Source: Aquabacterium sp. OR-4 (GTDB lineage: Bacteria; Pseudomonadota; Gammaproteobacteria; Burkholderiales; Burkholderiaceae_C). From it: a stretch of DNA of 64,000 nucleotides. The notes below the pieces were generated by a model, which was not told the origin of the DNA, did no database searches, and saw only the letters and a program-made list of their open reading frames with translations. Of this stretch, positions 34,145-42,937 are shown in pieces; within the stretch, counting starts at the first letter, position 1, and each line of letters opens with the position of its first letter. Both the position numbers and the translations under genes were made by a program. The DNA is taken from contig NZ_JAOCQD020000001.1 in assembly GCF_025290835.2 (NCBI RefSeq), positions 682,001 to 746,000 on the forward strand, read 5' to 3'.

Positions 34145-35074
34145 ATGACCCCTGCACCCGGGCCGGTTTCGGCCCCACCGGCTCCACCGGCTCCACCGGC
34201 TCCACCGGCTCCACCGGCTCCACCGGCTCCACCGGCTCCACCGGCCCACCCTGTCGCTCCGGCCACCCCCGTGCAGTTCGTCGACATCGACTGGGCCACG
34301 CGCCGGGTGTGCATCGAATATCAGTGGCTGGGCGTGGCCGACGCCGCCGCGCCGCTGCTGGTGTTCTTGCACGAAGGCCTGGGTTCGGTGTCGATGTGGC
34401 GCGAGTTTCCGGCCCGGCTGTGCGCCGCGCTGGCCTGCCGCGGACTGGTGTACTCGCGGCCCGGCTATGGCCGCTCGACGCCGCGGGCGGCCGATGAAGC
34501 CTGGGCCCCCGACTTCATGCACCGCCAGGCGCACGAGCTGCTGCCGGCACTGCTGGCGGCGCTGGCGGTGGATGTGCAGGCGCAGCCGCCCTGGCTGTTC
34601 GGCCACAGCGACGGCGGCTCGATCGCGCTGCTGCATGCCGCGCGCTGGCCCGACCGGGTGGCCGGCACCGTGGTGCTGGCACCGCACATCCTGGTCGAGC
34701 CGCTGTCGCTGGACAGCATCGCCCAGGCGCGCGAGGCCTACCGGCACGGCGGGCTGCGCGGCCGGCTGGCGCGCCACCATGCGCAGCCCGACAGCGCCTT
34801 CTGGGGCTGGAACGACATCTGGCTGCACCCCGCCTTCCGCGATTGGGCCATCGGCGACGCGCTGCGCGGCATCCGCGGCCCGCTGCTGGCCATCCAGGGG
34901 CGTGACGACGAGTACGGCACGCTGGCGCAGATCCACGGCATTGCCGAGCGCTGCCCGCAGACGCAGCTGCTCGAGCTGCCCGCCTGCGGCCACTCGCCGC
35001 ACCGCGACCAGCCGCAGGCGGTGATCGACGCGGTGCAGGCCTGGATGGCGCCGCACCGGGCGGCAAAGGTCTGA
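34145..35074 (+). CDS. alpha/beta-fold hydrolase linked to the box cluster
   Basis: A 309-residue hydrolase from the ATG at 34145. An unusual Ala-Pro-Pro repeat tract (residues about 10-36) precedes the catalytic domain. Visible motifs are FLHEGLGSVSMW (oxyanion loop), GHSDGGS (nucleophile Ser in G-x-S-x-G form), GRDDEYGT (acid) and CGHSPHRDQP (His), so the triad is complete. It is divergent from boxR. Thioesterase or lactonase action on box intermediates is plausible from location only; similar hydrolases accompany box clusters in other Burkholderiales. Confidence 0.85.
   Translation: MTPAPGPVSAPPAPPAPPAPPAPPAPPAPPAPPAHPVAPATPVQFVDIDWATRRVCIEYQWLGVADAAAPLLVFLHEGLGSVSMWREFPARLCAALACRGLVYSRPGYGRSTPRAADEAWAPDFMHRQAHELLPALLAALAVDVQAQPPWLFGHSDGGSIALLHAARWPDRVAGTVVLAPHILVEPLSLDSIAQAREAYRHGGLRGRLARHHAQPDSAFWGWNDIWLHPAFRDWAIGDALRGIRGPLLAIQGRDDEYGTLAQIHGIAERCPQTQLLELPACGHSPHRDQPQAVIDAVQAWMAPHRAAKV
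34172..34250 (+). repeat. 9-bp tandem repeat GCTCCACCG encoding Ala-Pro-Pro
   Basis: One GCCCCACCG unit at 34172-34180 is followed by seven exact GCTCCACCG units to 34243 and a partial one. It lies inside the hydrolase gene near its 5' end. Because the unit is 9 bp, length change would not break the frame, only lengthen or shorten the tract. Confidence 0.9.
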
Positions 35075-35139
35075 CCGGGGCGCGGCGCGGTGTGGCGCGG
35101 CGCTGCCGCCAGGGGCCCGAGCCGGGCCGTGGCCGCTGA

Positions 35140-37686
35140 TCAGCGCGGCTCGCCGCGTTGCTCGGCCTCGCGGCGCGCCTTGGCGCATTCGGGATGGTTG
35201 CGCAGCTCGGGTGCCCGGTTGCACTGGCGCTCGATGCAGGCCCACAGCGCGATCAGTACCCGGCCCTCGCAGCGCTCGGCCGGGCTGAGCACGCGGGCCT
35301 TCAGCAGCATGCCGTCGGCCTCGGGGTCGAGGTCAGCGGCCGCCGCCGCTGCACGTGCCGGTGCCGCCGCGGGCGGCGTGGCCGGCGGGCTGTTGCCTGG
35401 CACGGTGGTGGTGGCTGGCGCCGGCACGGGGGCCGGCGGCAGCGCCGCTGCAGCGCGTGCAGGTGCCGGAGACGGCGCGGCCGTGCCGGCCGCCGGGCGC
35501 GCGGCAGCGGCCGAGGCGCCAGCCGCCGCTGGCGGGCTGGCCGGCGCGGGCTGCGCACCGGGCGCCGCAAGCGGTGCGGCCGCCGGTGCCGCCGTGGGCG
35601 CCGGGGCTGGGGCGGGGGCCGTGGCAGGCGGGGGCAGCATGGGCCAGCGGTAGGCGCGCGCCGGCGCGCTGCTGGCGGTGGCGCCCGCTGCCGCCTGGCC
35701 CGTCGCGGCGGGCGCGGCCGGCATGGCGGGCGAGCTTGGCCGGGTCTGCGGCAGCGGCCGCCCAGCCGGGTCGGGCGTCGGCCGGCTGGCCGCACCGACG
35801 CTGGCCGTCATCGCCGCTTCCGGCGCAGCCAGCCGCGGCGAGGGCACCAGCGGCGATGACGCTTGCGGCGATGGCGCCTGCGGCGATGGCGCCTGCGGCG
35901 CCGCCGGCATGGGCGATGGCAGGGGCACGGCTGCCTGCGACGCAGCCGCCGCGGCACTGCTGGCCGCGGCCGCGGCCGGGGGCGGCACCGGCGCGGCCCC
36001 ATCGCCCAGACTCCACCAGACACCGGCGCCCACCGCCAGCGCCGCACTCAGCGCCACCGGCAGCGGCCAGCGCGCCGGGGCTCGCACGGTGGCTGGCGCA
36101 GCTTGCGGTGCCGGCTGCGGCGTGGGCCACAGGCGCTCGATGATCGGCGGCGCCGGCCCGGTGGGCGCTGCGGCCGTGGCCTGGGTGGGCGCTGCACCGG
36201 CGGGCAGCGGGTGGCCGGGCGGCCCGTGGCTCAATGGCGCTGGGCCTGTCGGCGCATTGGCCGCGGGCCGGTCGGCTGGCGGCGCCGGCGGATGGGCCAG
36301 ATGAGGTGCCGGCTGATGTGCCGGTTGCTGTGCCGGTTGATGTGCCGGCTGATGTGCCGGTTCAGGCGCTGGCTGTGCGTTCGCGCCGGCCAGGCCCGGG
36401 GCCGCCTGCGATGCCAGGCGGGGCGTCGGGCCTGGCTTGGCGCCCGCAATGTCATCCGACCGGCCACCCGGCAACGCGCGCTGCGCCAAGGCCGATGCCG
36501 GGCGATCCGCCGCCGCCGCGCTGGCGGGCCCGCTGGCGCCACCGCCCGCGGGCCCGGTGCCGGGCGCGGGTGCCAGCGGGCCGTCGAGCCCGATGTCCAG
36601 GTGGGCGGGCGATGCGGCGTCGCCCAGCACGGCGGTGGGTGCCCAGCCGGGTGGGGCGCCAGCCGCGGGCAGCAGCTCGGTGGTGGCGTCGGGCGCCGTG
36701 GTGGCCGCCGCCGCCGGCGCGCCGGTGTCGGGCACGCCGTGGCGCATGGTCTGGGTGCGCGCGTAGTGGGTGGCGGGCAGCGGCGGCTCGCGGCGGCCGG
36801 CCAGGGCCTCGGCCAGTTCGGCCACCTGCTGCGGCCGGTCGGCCGGGCGCGGCTGCAGCATCCAGTCCACGCAGCGCAGAAAGCGCTCGCTGCAGCCGGG
36901 CAGGGCCTGCAGCGACAGCGGCACCAGGTCGTCGTGCACGGTGCGGGTAGTGGCCGGCGGCGGCGCACGGCCCAGCAGCAGAAAGTGCAGCGTGGCGCCC
37001 AGCGCATACAGGTCGGTCCACGGGCCCTGCTTGACCGTCACCGCCTCGCCGTACTGCTCGATCGGCGCATAGGCCGGCTTCAGGATGGCGGTGAGCGCCA
37101 TGCTCTTGTCGCCGATGACGCGCCGCGCGGCGCCGAAGTCCAGCAGCACCGGGCGGCCGTCGGGCTCGAGCAGCACGTTGTCGGGCGATACGTCGCGGTG
37201 GAACACGCCCTCGCGGTGCAGCCGCTCCAACGCGCCCAGCAGGGGCTCGACGATGCTGCGCAGCCAGGCCTCGTCGGGCGGGTGCTGCAGCAGGCGGCGC
37301 ACCTGCTGCAGGTTCTGCCCGGCGTAGAAGGGCATGGCCATGTAGGCGGTGTGGTGCGCCTCCCAGTAGCGGTGCACCTTCACCAGCGAGGGGTGGTCGA
37401 AGCGCGCCAGCAGCCGCGCCTCGTTGACGAAAGAGCGCAGGCCCAGGGCAAACGATTCGCTGTTGGCCTGCGACAGCACCGCCACCTCCAGCGTGGCTGG
37501 GCTGCGGCCGGCCAGCGAGCCGGGCATGTACTCCTTGATGGCCACCTCGCGCTCGAGCGCGTGGTCGAAGGCCAGGTAGACGATGCCGAAGCCGCCCACG
37601 CCCAGGACGCGGCGGATCTCGTATTCGCCCAGCCGCGTGCCGCGCGGCAGCGCGCTGGGTGGATCGGCGGGGTCGTGGCTGGACAT
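35140..37686 (-). CDS. transmembrane Ser/Thr kinase with long Ala/Pro-rich region
   Basis: An 848-residue protein. The kinase domain covers about residues 20-290: LGVGGFGIVY, VAIKEYMP, HRDVSPDN, DFGAARRVIGD and KQGPWTDLYALG. It is clearly a paralogue of the kinase at 24396, with the same change of the catalytic-loop Lys (here Ser). A very long Ala/Pro/Gln region with short repeats (PAHQ units, PQAPS units) surrounds a membrane helix near 535-560 (LPVALSAALAVGAGVWW). The C-terminal 60 residues have three Cys (CEGRVLIALWACIERQC) and would be periplasmic. The start MSSHDPADPP was chosen over an upstream ATG by comparison with the paralogue. Confidence 0.85.
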   Translation of the reverse strand: MSSHDPADPPSALPRGTRLGEYEIRRVLGVGGFGIVYLAFDHALEREVAIKEYMPGSLAGRSPATLEVAVLSQANSESFALGLRSFVNEARLLARFDHPSLVKVHRYWEAHHTAYMAMPFYAGQNLQQVRRLLQHPPDEAWLRSIVEPLLGALERLHREGVFHRDVSPDNVLLEPDGRPVLLDFGAARRVIGDKSMALTAILKPAYAPIEQYGEAVTVKQGPWTDLYALGATLHFLLLGRAPPPATTRTVHDDLVPLSLQALPGCSERFLRCVDWMLQPRPADRPQQVAELAEALAGRREPPLPATHYARTQTMRHGVPDTGAPAAAATTAPDATTELLPAAGAPPGWAPTAVLGDAASPAHLDIGLDGPLAPAPGTGPAGGGASGPASAAAADRPASALAQRALPGGRSDDIAGAKPGPTPRLASQAAPGLAGANAQPAPEPAHQPAHQPAQQPAHQPAPHLAHPPAPPADRPAANAPTGPAPLSHGPPGHPLPAGAAPTQATAAAPTGPAPPIIERLWPTPQPAPQAAPATVRAPARWPLPVALSAALAVGAGVWWSLGDGAAPVPPPAAAAASSAAAAASQAAVPLPSPMPAAPQAPSPQAPSPQASSPLVPSPRLAAPEAAMTASVGAASRPTPDPAGRPLPQTRPSSPAMPAAPAATGQAAAGATASSAPARAYRWPMLPPPATAPAPAPAPTAAPAAAPLAAPGAQPAPASPPAAAGASAAAARPAAGTAAPSPAPARAAAALPPAPVPAPATTTVPGNSPPATPPAAAPARAAAAAADLDPEADGMLLKARVLSPAERCEGRVLIALWACIERQCNRAPELRNHPECAKARREAEQRGEPR

Positions 37687-37752
37687 CGTGCAACGAGGAT
37701 AGCAGCCACCCTGCACGGGGCGGCGGCCCCGCTCAAGGGGCTGTGGCCGGGC

Positions 37753-38895
37753 TCAGCGGGCGGCCTTCAGCGCATCGGCAATCGCCTGGTTGGCCGCCGC
37801 GGCGCCGTAGAGCAGCGCGCGCGCCGTGGCCGGGCCGTCGAGCTCGAGCAGGGTGTCCAGGCGCGGCGGGTCGCCCGGCGCCACGCCCAGCTTGCGGCCC
37901 AGCGCCAGCAGGGCTGCCAGCGCATCGGCCGGGGCGCGGCCGGCCTCGGCTTCGGCCGGCACCAGACGGCCGAACTCGGGTGCCAGCACCAGCGCCTCGG
38001 CCAGGTTCACCAGTGCCAGCTGGCCATGGGCCAGCACCAGGGCGGCCTGCGGCGCGGGCACCACCTCCATCAGCGGTGACAGCGCCGGCGCGCTGCCGGC
38101 AAAGCCCGAGCGGCGCGCCATGCCGCCGTCAAGCCCGCCCAGGTTCACCGCAATGGCCAGTGACAGGCCCTCGATGCCCTGGGCCGCGAAGGCCAGGCGC
38201 GCGGCCAGATTGCCCGGGTTCAGGCCACCCGGCACACGCGGCACGATGCCCATGCCGCTGGGGGCCAGCACCAGGTAGCGGCGCAGCGTGTCGCCGCTGC
38301 GCGCGCTCACGATCACCGGTGCCGCGGCCGTGCTGGCCGGGGCATCGGCCTCGTACACCGCGCGGCCCTGGCCCAGCAGCGTGGCCGCGGCCTCGGGCTG
38401 CACGCCGGCGGCCGCCAGGCGGGCCTGCAGATCGGCCCAGGCGCGGTCGGTCAGGGCCTGCAGCGCGGCCAGGTCGGGGTGGGCGCGCAGGGCCAGCTGC
38501 AGCGCGGGGCTGTCCACCGGGCGGCCCAGGGCCAGCGCGGCCTCGGGCGCGGCGGGCTGCTCGCTGCCCACCTCCACCAGCAGCTGGTACTCGGCGATGT
38601 AGAAACGCTTGCCCTGGAGCTGCAAAGCGCCGCTGGTGCGCGGCGAGGGCATGGCCAGCCCCACCGGGCGCTGCAGCGCGGCAGCAATGGTGTCGAGGCT
38701 CAGGGGCTGCAGAACCCTGGCCGGCGCCTTGGGCGGGGCCGGGCCGTCGGCCGGGCCCTGCGCGTGCGCTGCCGGCGCGGCCAGCCCCACCAGCAGCGCG
38801 GCGCAGTTGAGGGCGCTGGCCACGGCCGCGGGCCGGGCACTGGCCGGTGGGCAGAACCGGCGAACCAGCGAGCGGATCAAGGCGACAGCCGACAT
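37753..38895 (-). CDS. secreted protein of unknown function
   Basis: A 380-residue protein that I do not recognise. The first 45 residues form a signal peptide (SALNCAALLVGLAAPAAHAQ). The mature part is Ala/Leu-rich with a few patterned stretches (GKRFYIAEYQLLVEVG, RRYLVLAPSGMGIVPRVPG, LAIAVNLGGLDGGMARRSG). It could be a periplasmic or surface protein. It lies 66 bp downstream of the opposite kinase's start on the same strand, and upstream of gph in divergent orientation. The ATG at 38895 is favoured because it puts the signal peptide at the N-terminus. Confidence 0.65.
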   Translation of the reverse strand: MSAVALIRSLVRRFCPPASARPAAVASALNCAALLVGLAAPAAHAQGPADGPAPPKAPARVLQPLSLDTIAAALQRPVGLAMPSPRTSGALQLQGKRFYIAEYQLLVEVGSEQPAAPEAALALGRPVDSPALQLALRAHPDLAALQALTDRAWADLQARLAAAGVQPEAAATLLGQGRAVYEADAPASTAAAPVIVSARSGDTLRRYLVLAPSGMGIVPRVPGGLNPGNLAARLAFAAQGIEGLSLAIAVNLGGLDGGMARRSGFAGSAPALSPLMEVVPAPQAALVLAHGQLALVNLAEALVLAPEFGRLVPAEAEAGRAPADALAALLALGRKLGVAPGDPPRLDTLLELDGPATARALLYGAAAANQAIADALKAAR

Positions 38896-39023
38896 CGCTG
38901 CCGATGCTACGTCAGCCCCTGGGCTACAGTGCCGCGCGTTGCGGGCCATCGCCGTGATCGCCCCCGCCCCGGCCGCCGCGCGTCTTGCGTGCAGGCCCTC
39001 CACCCTTGTTGCCGCCCCTGCCC

Positions 39024-39683
39024 ATGTTCGCTCCCCTGCAAGCCGCCATCGTCGACCTGGATGGCACCCTGGTCGACACCGTGGGCGATTTCGAGCTGGC
39101 GCTCAACCGCATGCTCGACGAGCTGGGCCTGCCGCAGGTGCCGCGGGCCTTCATCGAGCGCACCGTGGGCAAGGGCAGCGAGCACCTGATCCGCAGCACG
39201 CTGCTGGCCGTGGGCGCCGATGCCGAGGCGCTGGCCGACCGCGCCTGGCCGCTCTACCAGCGCCACTACCTGGCCATCAACGGCCAGGCCTCGCGGGTCT
39301 ATCCCGGTGCGCTGGAGGGCCTGCAGCGCCTGGCCGCTGCCGGCCTGCCGCTGGCCTGCCTGACCAACAAGCCGGGCGCCTTTGCGCGGCCGCTGCTGGC
39401 GGCCAAGGGCCTGGATGGCTTTTTCAGCCAGGTGTTCGGGGGCGATGCCTTTGCCCGCAAGAAGCCCGACCCGCTGCCGCTGCTGGAAACCTGCCGCGCG
39501 CTGGGCAGCGTGCCGGCGCGCACGCTGATGATCGGCGACTCGAGCAACGACGCCCAGGCCGCGCGCGCGGCCGGCTGCCCGGTGGTGCTGGTGGACTATG
39601 GCTACAACCATGGCCAGCCGGTGCAGGCCAGCGCACCCGATGCGGTGATCTCGCGCCTCGACGCGCTGCGCTGGCCGCTGTGA
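39024..39683 (+). CDS. gph: HAD phosphatase, phosphoglycolate phosphatase-like
   Basis: A 219-residue HAD-superfamily enzyme. Motif I is DLDGTLVD with nucleophile Asp11, motif II is LTNKP, motif III the Lys in FARKKPDP, and motif IV GDSSND. The helical cap and overall length match Gph, which clears 2-phosphoglycolate made in DNA repair. In betaproteobacteria gph stands just upstream of trpE, as here (with one gene between), which supports the name. The ATG at 39024 was chosen because the upstream extension is Pro-rich and unlike the family. Confidence 0.88.
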   Translation: MFAPLQAAIVDLDGTLVDTVGDFELALNRMLDELGLPQVPRAFIERTVGKGSEHLIRSTLLAVGADAEALADRAWPLYQRHYLAINGQASRVYPGALEGLQRLAAAGLPLACLTNKPGAFARPLLAAKGLDGFFSQVFGGDAFARKKPDPLPLLETCRALGSVPARTLMIGDSSNDAQAARAAGCPVVLVDYGYNHGQPVQASAPDAVISRLDALRWPL

Positions 39684-39719
39684 GCGCGCGCCGGGCGCGG
39701 GTGAAAGGCTCTCAGCCTG

Positions 39720-40364
39720 TCAGTTCAACGGGCTGGCGGTGGCGGGCTGGCGGCCCAGCAGCGCGTCCTTGAGCAGGTGGTCGGCGGGCGACTTGCCCAG
39801 CCAGATGCGCAGCAGGCCGTTGAAGAACTCGGGCTCGGGGATCGGCTCGTTCATCGCCTTGCCGTTGACCCGCACCACGGTGCCGCTGGCGGGGGTCCAG
39901 TCGACGCTGAACTGGTCGCCGGTGACCAGCTTCTTCTTGGCCGCAAAGATTTCGGCCAGCCGGATGGTGCCGGGAATGCTGCGCGAAAACTCCTCGCGCG
40001 GCGCGTTGTCCTGCATGCCGCGGGTGAACAGGCGGCCGAGCTCGTTGGCGTCGATGTCGCGCAGCATCACCACGTGGATGCGCTTGGGCCCGCCCTGGGC
40101 CAGCACGGCCTCGGGGCTGCCGGCCTTGGCGCCGAGGTACAGCCCGGCGGTGTAGACCTTGAACATGGCCTTGTAGCGCACGCCGGCCCCGTTGAGCTGC
40201 AGCACGCTGCCGCCCAGGCTGACCTGCGGCTCGTAGCGCACACCGGCCGTGTCAGGCTGCGCACGGGCCGTGATCGGCAGCAGCAGGCCGGCCACGATGC
40301 CGGCCGCGGCGAGTCCCGTCGTCAGCAGGCGCATGGCGATGGGGTGAACAGGACGGGGCAACAC
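39720..40364 (-). CDS. chalcone-isomerase-like exported protein
   Basis: A 214-residue protein with an N-terminal signal peptide (TTGLAAAGIVAGLLLPITARAQ) and a chalcone-isomerase-like domain: GVRYKAMFKVYTAGLYLGAKA, then KRIHVVMLRDIDANELGRLF, then NEPIPEPEFFNGLLRIWLG. The bacterial family (Chalcone_3) is periplasmic with no proven enzyme activity. The start is a GTG at 40364 with AGGAG four bases upstream; an in-frame ATG 30 bp inside would also give a signal peptide. It converges on gph and is divergent from the trp operon. Confidence 0.85.
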   Translation of the reverse strand: MLPRPVHPIAMRLLTTGLAAAGIVAGLLLPITARAQPDTAGVRYEPQVSLGGSVLQLNGAGVRYKAMFKVYTAGLYLGAKAGSPEAVLAQGGPKRIHVVMLRDIDANELGRLFTRGMQDNAPREEFSRSIPGTIRLAEIFAAKKKLVTGDQFSVDWTPASGTVVRVNGKAMNEPIPEPEFFNGLLRIWLGKSPADHLLKDALLGRQPATASPLN

Positions 40365-40589
40365 AACACTCCTATGCAGGCACGGCGGCGTGATCGCGCA
40401 CGCCGCCCGCGATGGTACTTGTGGTTACCAGGCGGCCTGTGAATCTAGCGTATTCGATAAATATGACACAGGCCCCGAACATGGGGTGGCTGGCCGCCGC
40501 GCCGCCGCCCCGTGGCGGGGCCGCCATCGGCAAAGGCCGTCACCGGTGGGTCATCGGCGGGTCAAATGGCCGCTGCTACACTCGTTGCC

Positions 40590-40670
40590 ATGTTCATTGC
40601 GCGCACTCAGACCAAAGGGTCGGCCGACCGGGGGGCTTGGCCCTGGCGACGCTCGTCCGCCTTCGTCTGA
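40590..40670 (+). CDS. trpL: candidate trp leader peptide
   Basis: A 26-codon reading frame, MFIARTQTKGSADRGAWPW then RRSSAFV. It has Trp codons at positions 17 and 19 and ends 182 bp before trpE. Two Trp codons one apart in so short a frame are the mark of a trp attenuator. A GCACC-TGC-GGTGC hairpin and a GACGC/GCGTC pairing lie downstream, but there is no U-run, so a classical terminator is not shown. No ribosome site precedes the ATG. Extended -10 bases TGCTACACT stand just upstream, which would make the message nearly leaderless. Confidence 0.4.
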   Translation: MFIARTQTKGSADRGAWPWRRSSAFV

Positions 40671-40852
40671 CGCGCCTGCCGGCCGGCGTCTGCAGCACCT
40701 GCGGTGCCTGACAGCCCCCGCGCCCCACGGCCCGCCCCCTTGCCTGTTGTCGCAGCCGCTGCACGCGCGCCGCGATCTGCCCCAAACCCTTGCCATGCCG
40801 CAGCCGGTGCCTCGATGTGCGCCCGCGGCTGGCGCGCCGGAGGCCTGTTGTC

Positions 40853-42328
40853 GTGATCACTGAACTTGAATTCCAGAGCCTGGCCGCGCAAGGCTACAAC
40901 CGCATTCCGCTGTTGACCGAGGCCTTTGCCGACCTGGAAACCCCGCTGTCGCTCTACCTCAAGCTGGCTGGCGGTGCCAAGCACAGCTTCCTGCTCGAAT
41001 CGGTGGTGGGCGGCGAGCGCTTCGGCCGCTACAGCTTCATCGGCCTGCCCGCACGCACGCTGCTGCGCGCCACCGGCTTTGCCACCGAGGTGGTCACCGA
41101 CGACCAGGTGGTCGAGCGCCACGAGGGCAATCCGCTCGATTTCATCGCCGCCTACCAGCAGCGCTTCAAGGTGGCGCTGCGCCCGGGCCTGCCGCGTTTT
41201 TGCGGCGGCCTGGCCGGCTATTTCGGCTATGACGCGGTGCGCTTCATGGAGCCCAAGCTGGCCAAGGTGCGCAAGGCCGACGGCCTGGACACGCCCGACA
41301 TCCAGCTGCTGCAGACCGAGGAGCTGGCGGTCATCGACAACCTGTCGGGCCGGCTGTACCTGATCGTCTACGCCGACCCCGGCCAGCCCGAGGCCTACTT
41401 CAAGGCCAAGCGCCGCCTGGCCGAACTGGCCGACAAGCTGCGCTACTCGGTCACCGCGCCGCAGGTCAGGCGCGGTGCCAGCCACAGCGTCGAATACGAG
41501 CTGTCGCAGCCCGAATACGAGCGCATGGTCGAGCGCACCAAGGACTACATCGCCGCCGGCGACTGCATGCAGGTGGTGATCGGCCAGCGCCTGAAAAAGC
41601 GCTACACCGAAAGCCCGCTGAGCCTGTACCGCGCACTGCGCTCGCTGAACCCGAGCCCGTACATGTACTACTACGACATGGGCAGCTTCCAGATCGTGGG
41701 CGCCAGCCCCGAGATCCTGGTGCGCGAGGAGGCCACGCCCGAGGGCCAGAAGGTCACCATCCGCCCGCTGGCCGGCACACGCCCGCGCGGTGCCACGCCC
41801 GAGCGCGACGCCGCGCTGGCGGCCGAGCTGCAGGCCGATCCCAAGGAGCGGGCCGAGCACCTGATGCTGATCGACCTGGCGCGCAATGACATCGGCCGCA
41901 TCGCCAAGACCGGCACGGTGAAGGTGACCGAGGCCTTCGAGATCGAGCGCTACTCGCATGTGATGCACATCGTCAGCAACGTCGAAGGCCTGCTGAAGGA
42001 CGGCATGAGCAACATGGATGTGCTCAAGGCCACCTTCCCGGCCGGCACGCTGAGCGGCGCGCCCAAGATCCGCGCCATGGAGATCATCGACGAGCTGGAG
42101 CCCGTCAAGCGCGGCATCTACGGCGGCGCCTGTGGCTACCTCAGCTTTGCCGGCGACATGGACGTGGCCATCGCCATCCGCACCGGCATCGTGCAGAACA
42201 ACACCCTGTACGTGCAGGCCGCGGCCGGCGTGGTGGCCGATTCGGTGCCGGCGATGGAGTGGAAGGAAACCGAGCACAAGGCGCGCGCCCTGCTGCGCGC
42301 CGCCGAGCTGGTGGAAGAAGGCTTCTGA
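40853..42328 (+). CDS. trpE: anthranilate synthase component I
   Basis: Makes anthranilate from chorismate with ammonia from TrpG, the first step of tryptophan synthesis. It has 491 residues and the chorismate-binding core is complete: IGQRLKKRY, LNPSPYMYYYD, IRPLAGTRPRG, ATFPAGTLSGAPKIRAME and the C-terminal RTGIVQNNTLYVQAAAGVV. The N-terminal feedback-binding region with LLES near residue 42 is present, so Trp inhibition is expected. The start is a GTG with GGAGG about ten bases upstream; the frame is open further upstream but not family-like. Confidence 0.96.
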   Translation: MITELEFQSLAAQGYNRIPLLTEAFADLETPLSLYLKLAGGAKHSFLLESVVGGERFGRYSFIGLPARTLLRATGFATEVVTDDQVVERHEGNPLDFIAAYQQRFKVALRPGLPRFCGGLAGYFGYDAVRFMEPKLAKVRKADGLDTPDIQLLQTEELAVIDNLSGRLYLIVYADPGQPEAYFKAKRRLAELADKLRYSVTAPQVRRGASHSVEYELSQPEYERMVERTKDYIAAGDCMQVVIGQRLKKRYTESPLSLYRALRSLNPSPYMYYYDMGSFQIVGASPEILVREEATPEGQKVTIRPLAGTRPRGATPERDAALAAELQADPKERAEHLMLIDLARNDIGRIAKTGTVKVTEAFEIERYSHVMHIVSNVEGLLKDGMSNMDVLKATFPAGTLSGAPKIRAMEIIDELEPVKRGIYGGACGYLSFAGDMDVAIAIRTGIVQNNTLYVQAAAGVVADSVPAMEWKETEHKARALLRAAELVEEGF

Positions 42329-42346
42329 GGACGAAGGAGAACGACC

Positions 42347-42937
42347 ATGCTGTTGATGATCGACAACTACGATTCCTTCACCTTCAACCTGGTGCAGTAC
42401 TTCGGTGAGCTGGGCCAGGACGTGCGCGTGATCCGCAACGACGAGATCACGGTGGACGAGATCGGTGCGCTCAAGCCGCAGTACCTGGTGCTCTCGCCTG
42501 GCCCCTGCTCGCCGGCCGAGGCCGGCGTGTGCGTGCCGGCCATCCAGGCCTACATCGGCAAGCTGCCCATCCTGGGGGTGTGCCTGGGCCACCAGAGCAT
42601 CGGGGCGGCGCTCGGCGGCAACATCGTACGCGCCAAGACCCAGATGCACGGCAAGGCCGATGTGCTGAGCACCGACCAGCAGGGCGTCTACCTGGGCCTG
42701 CCCAGGCAGTTCAACGTGATCCGCTACCACTCGCTGGTGATCGAGCAGGCCAGCTGCCCGAAGGAGCTGGTGGTCACGGCCACCAGCCAGGACGGCGAGA
42801 TCATGGGCGTGCGCCACCGCGACCTGGCCGCCACCGATCAGCCGCTGGAAGGGGTGCAGTTCCACCCCGAGAGCATCCTGTCGGAGCACGGCCACGCGAT
42901 GCTGCGCAACTTCCTCAACTTGGGCCGAGGCGCCTGA
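42347..42937 (+). CDS. trpG: anthranilate synthase component II (glutamine amidotransferase)
   Basis: Releases ammonia from glutamine for TrpE; in many bacteria the same protein serves para-aminobenzoate synthase. It has 196 residues. The class I triad is Cys79 (GVCLGHQ), His173 and Glu175 (FHPES). It sits 18 bp after trpE with AAGGAG before the ATG. Its stop shares the A of TGATG with the next gene's start. Confidence 0.96.
   Translation: MLLMIDNYDSFTFNLVQYFGELGQDVRVIRNDEITVDEIGALKPQYLVLSPGPCSPAEAGVCVPAIQAYIGKLPILGVCLGHQSIGAALGGNIVRAKTQMHGKADVLSTDQQGVYLGLPRQFNVIRYHSLVIEQASCPKELVVTATSQDGEIMGVRHRDLAATDQPLEGVQFHPESILSEHGHAMLRNFLNLGRGA

Noticed and set aside
34172..34250. Short tandem repeats considered as a CRISPR array
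   Set aside because: Units are 9 bp with no spacers and lie inside a coding frame.
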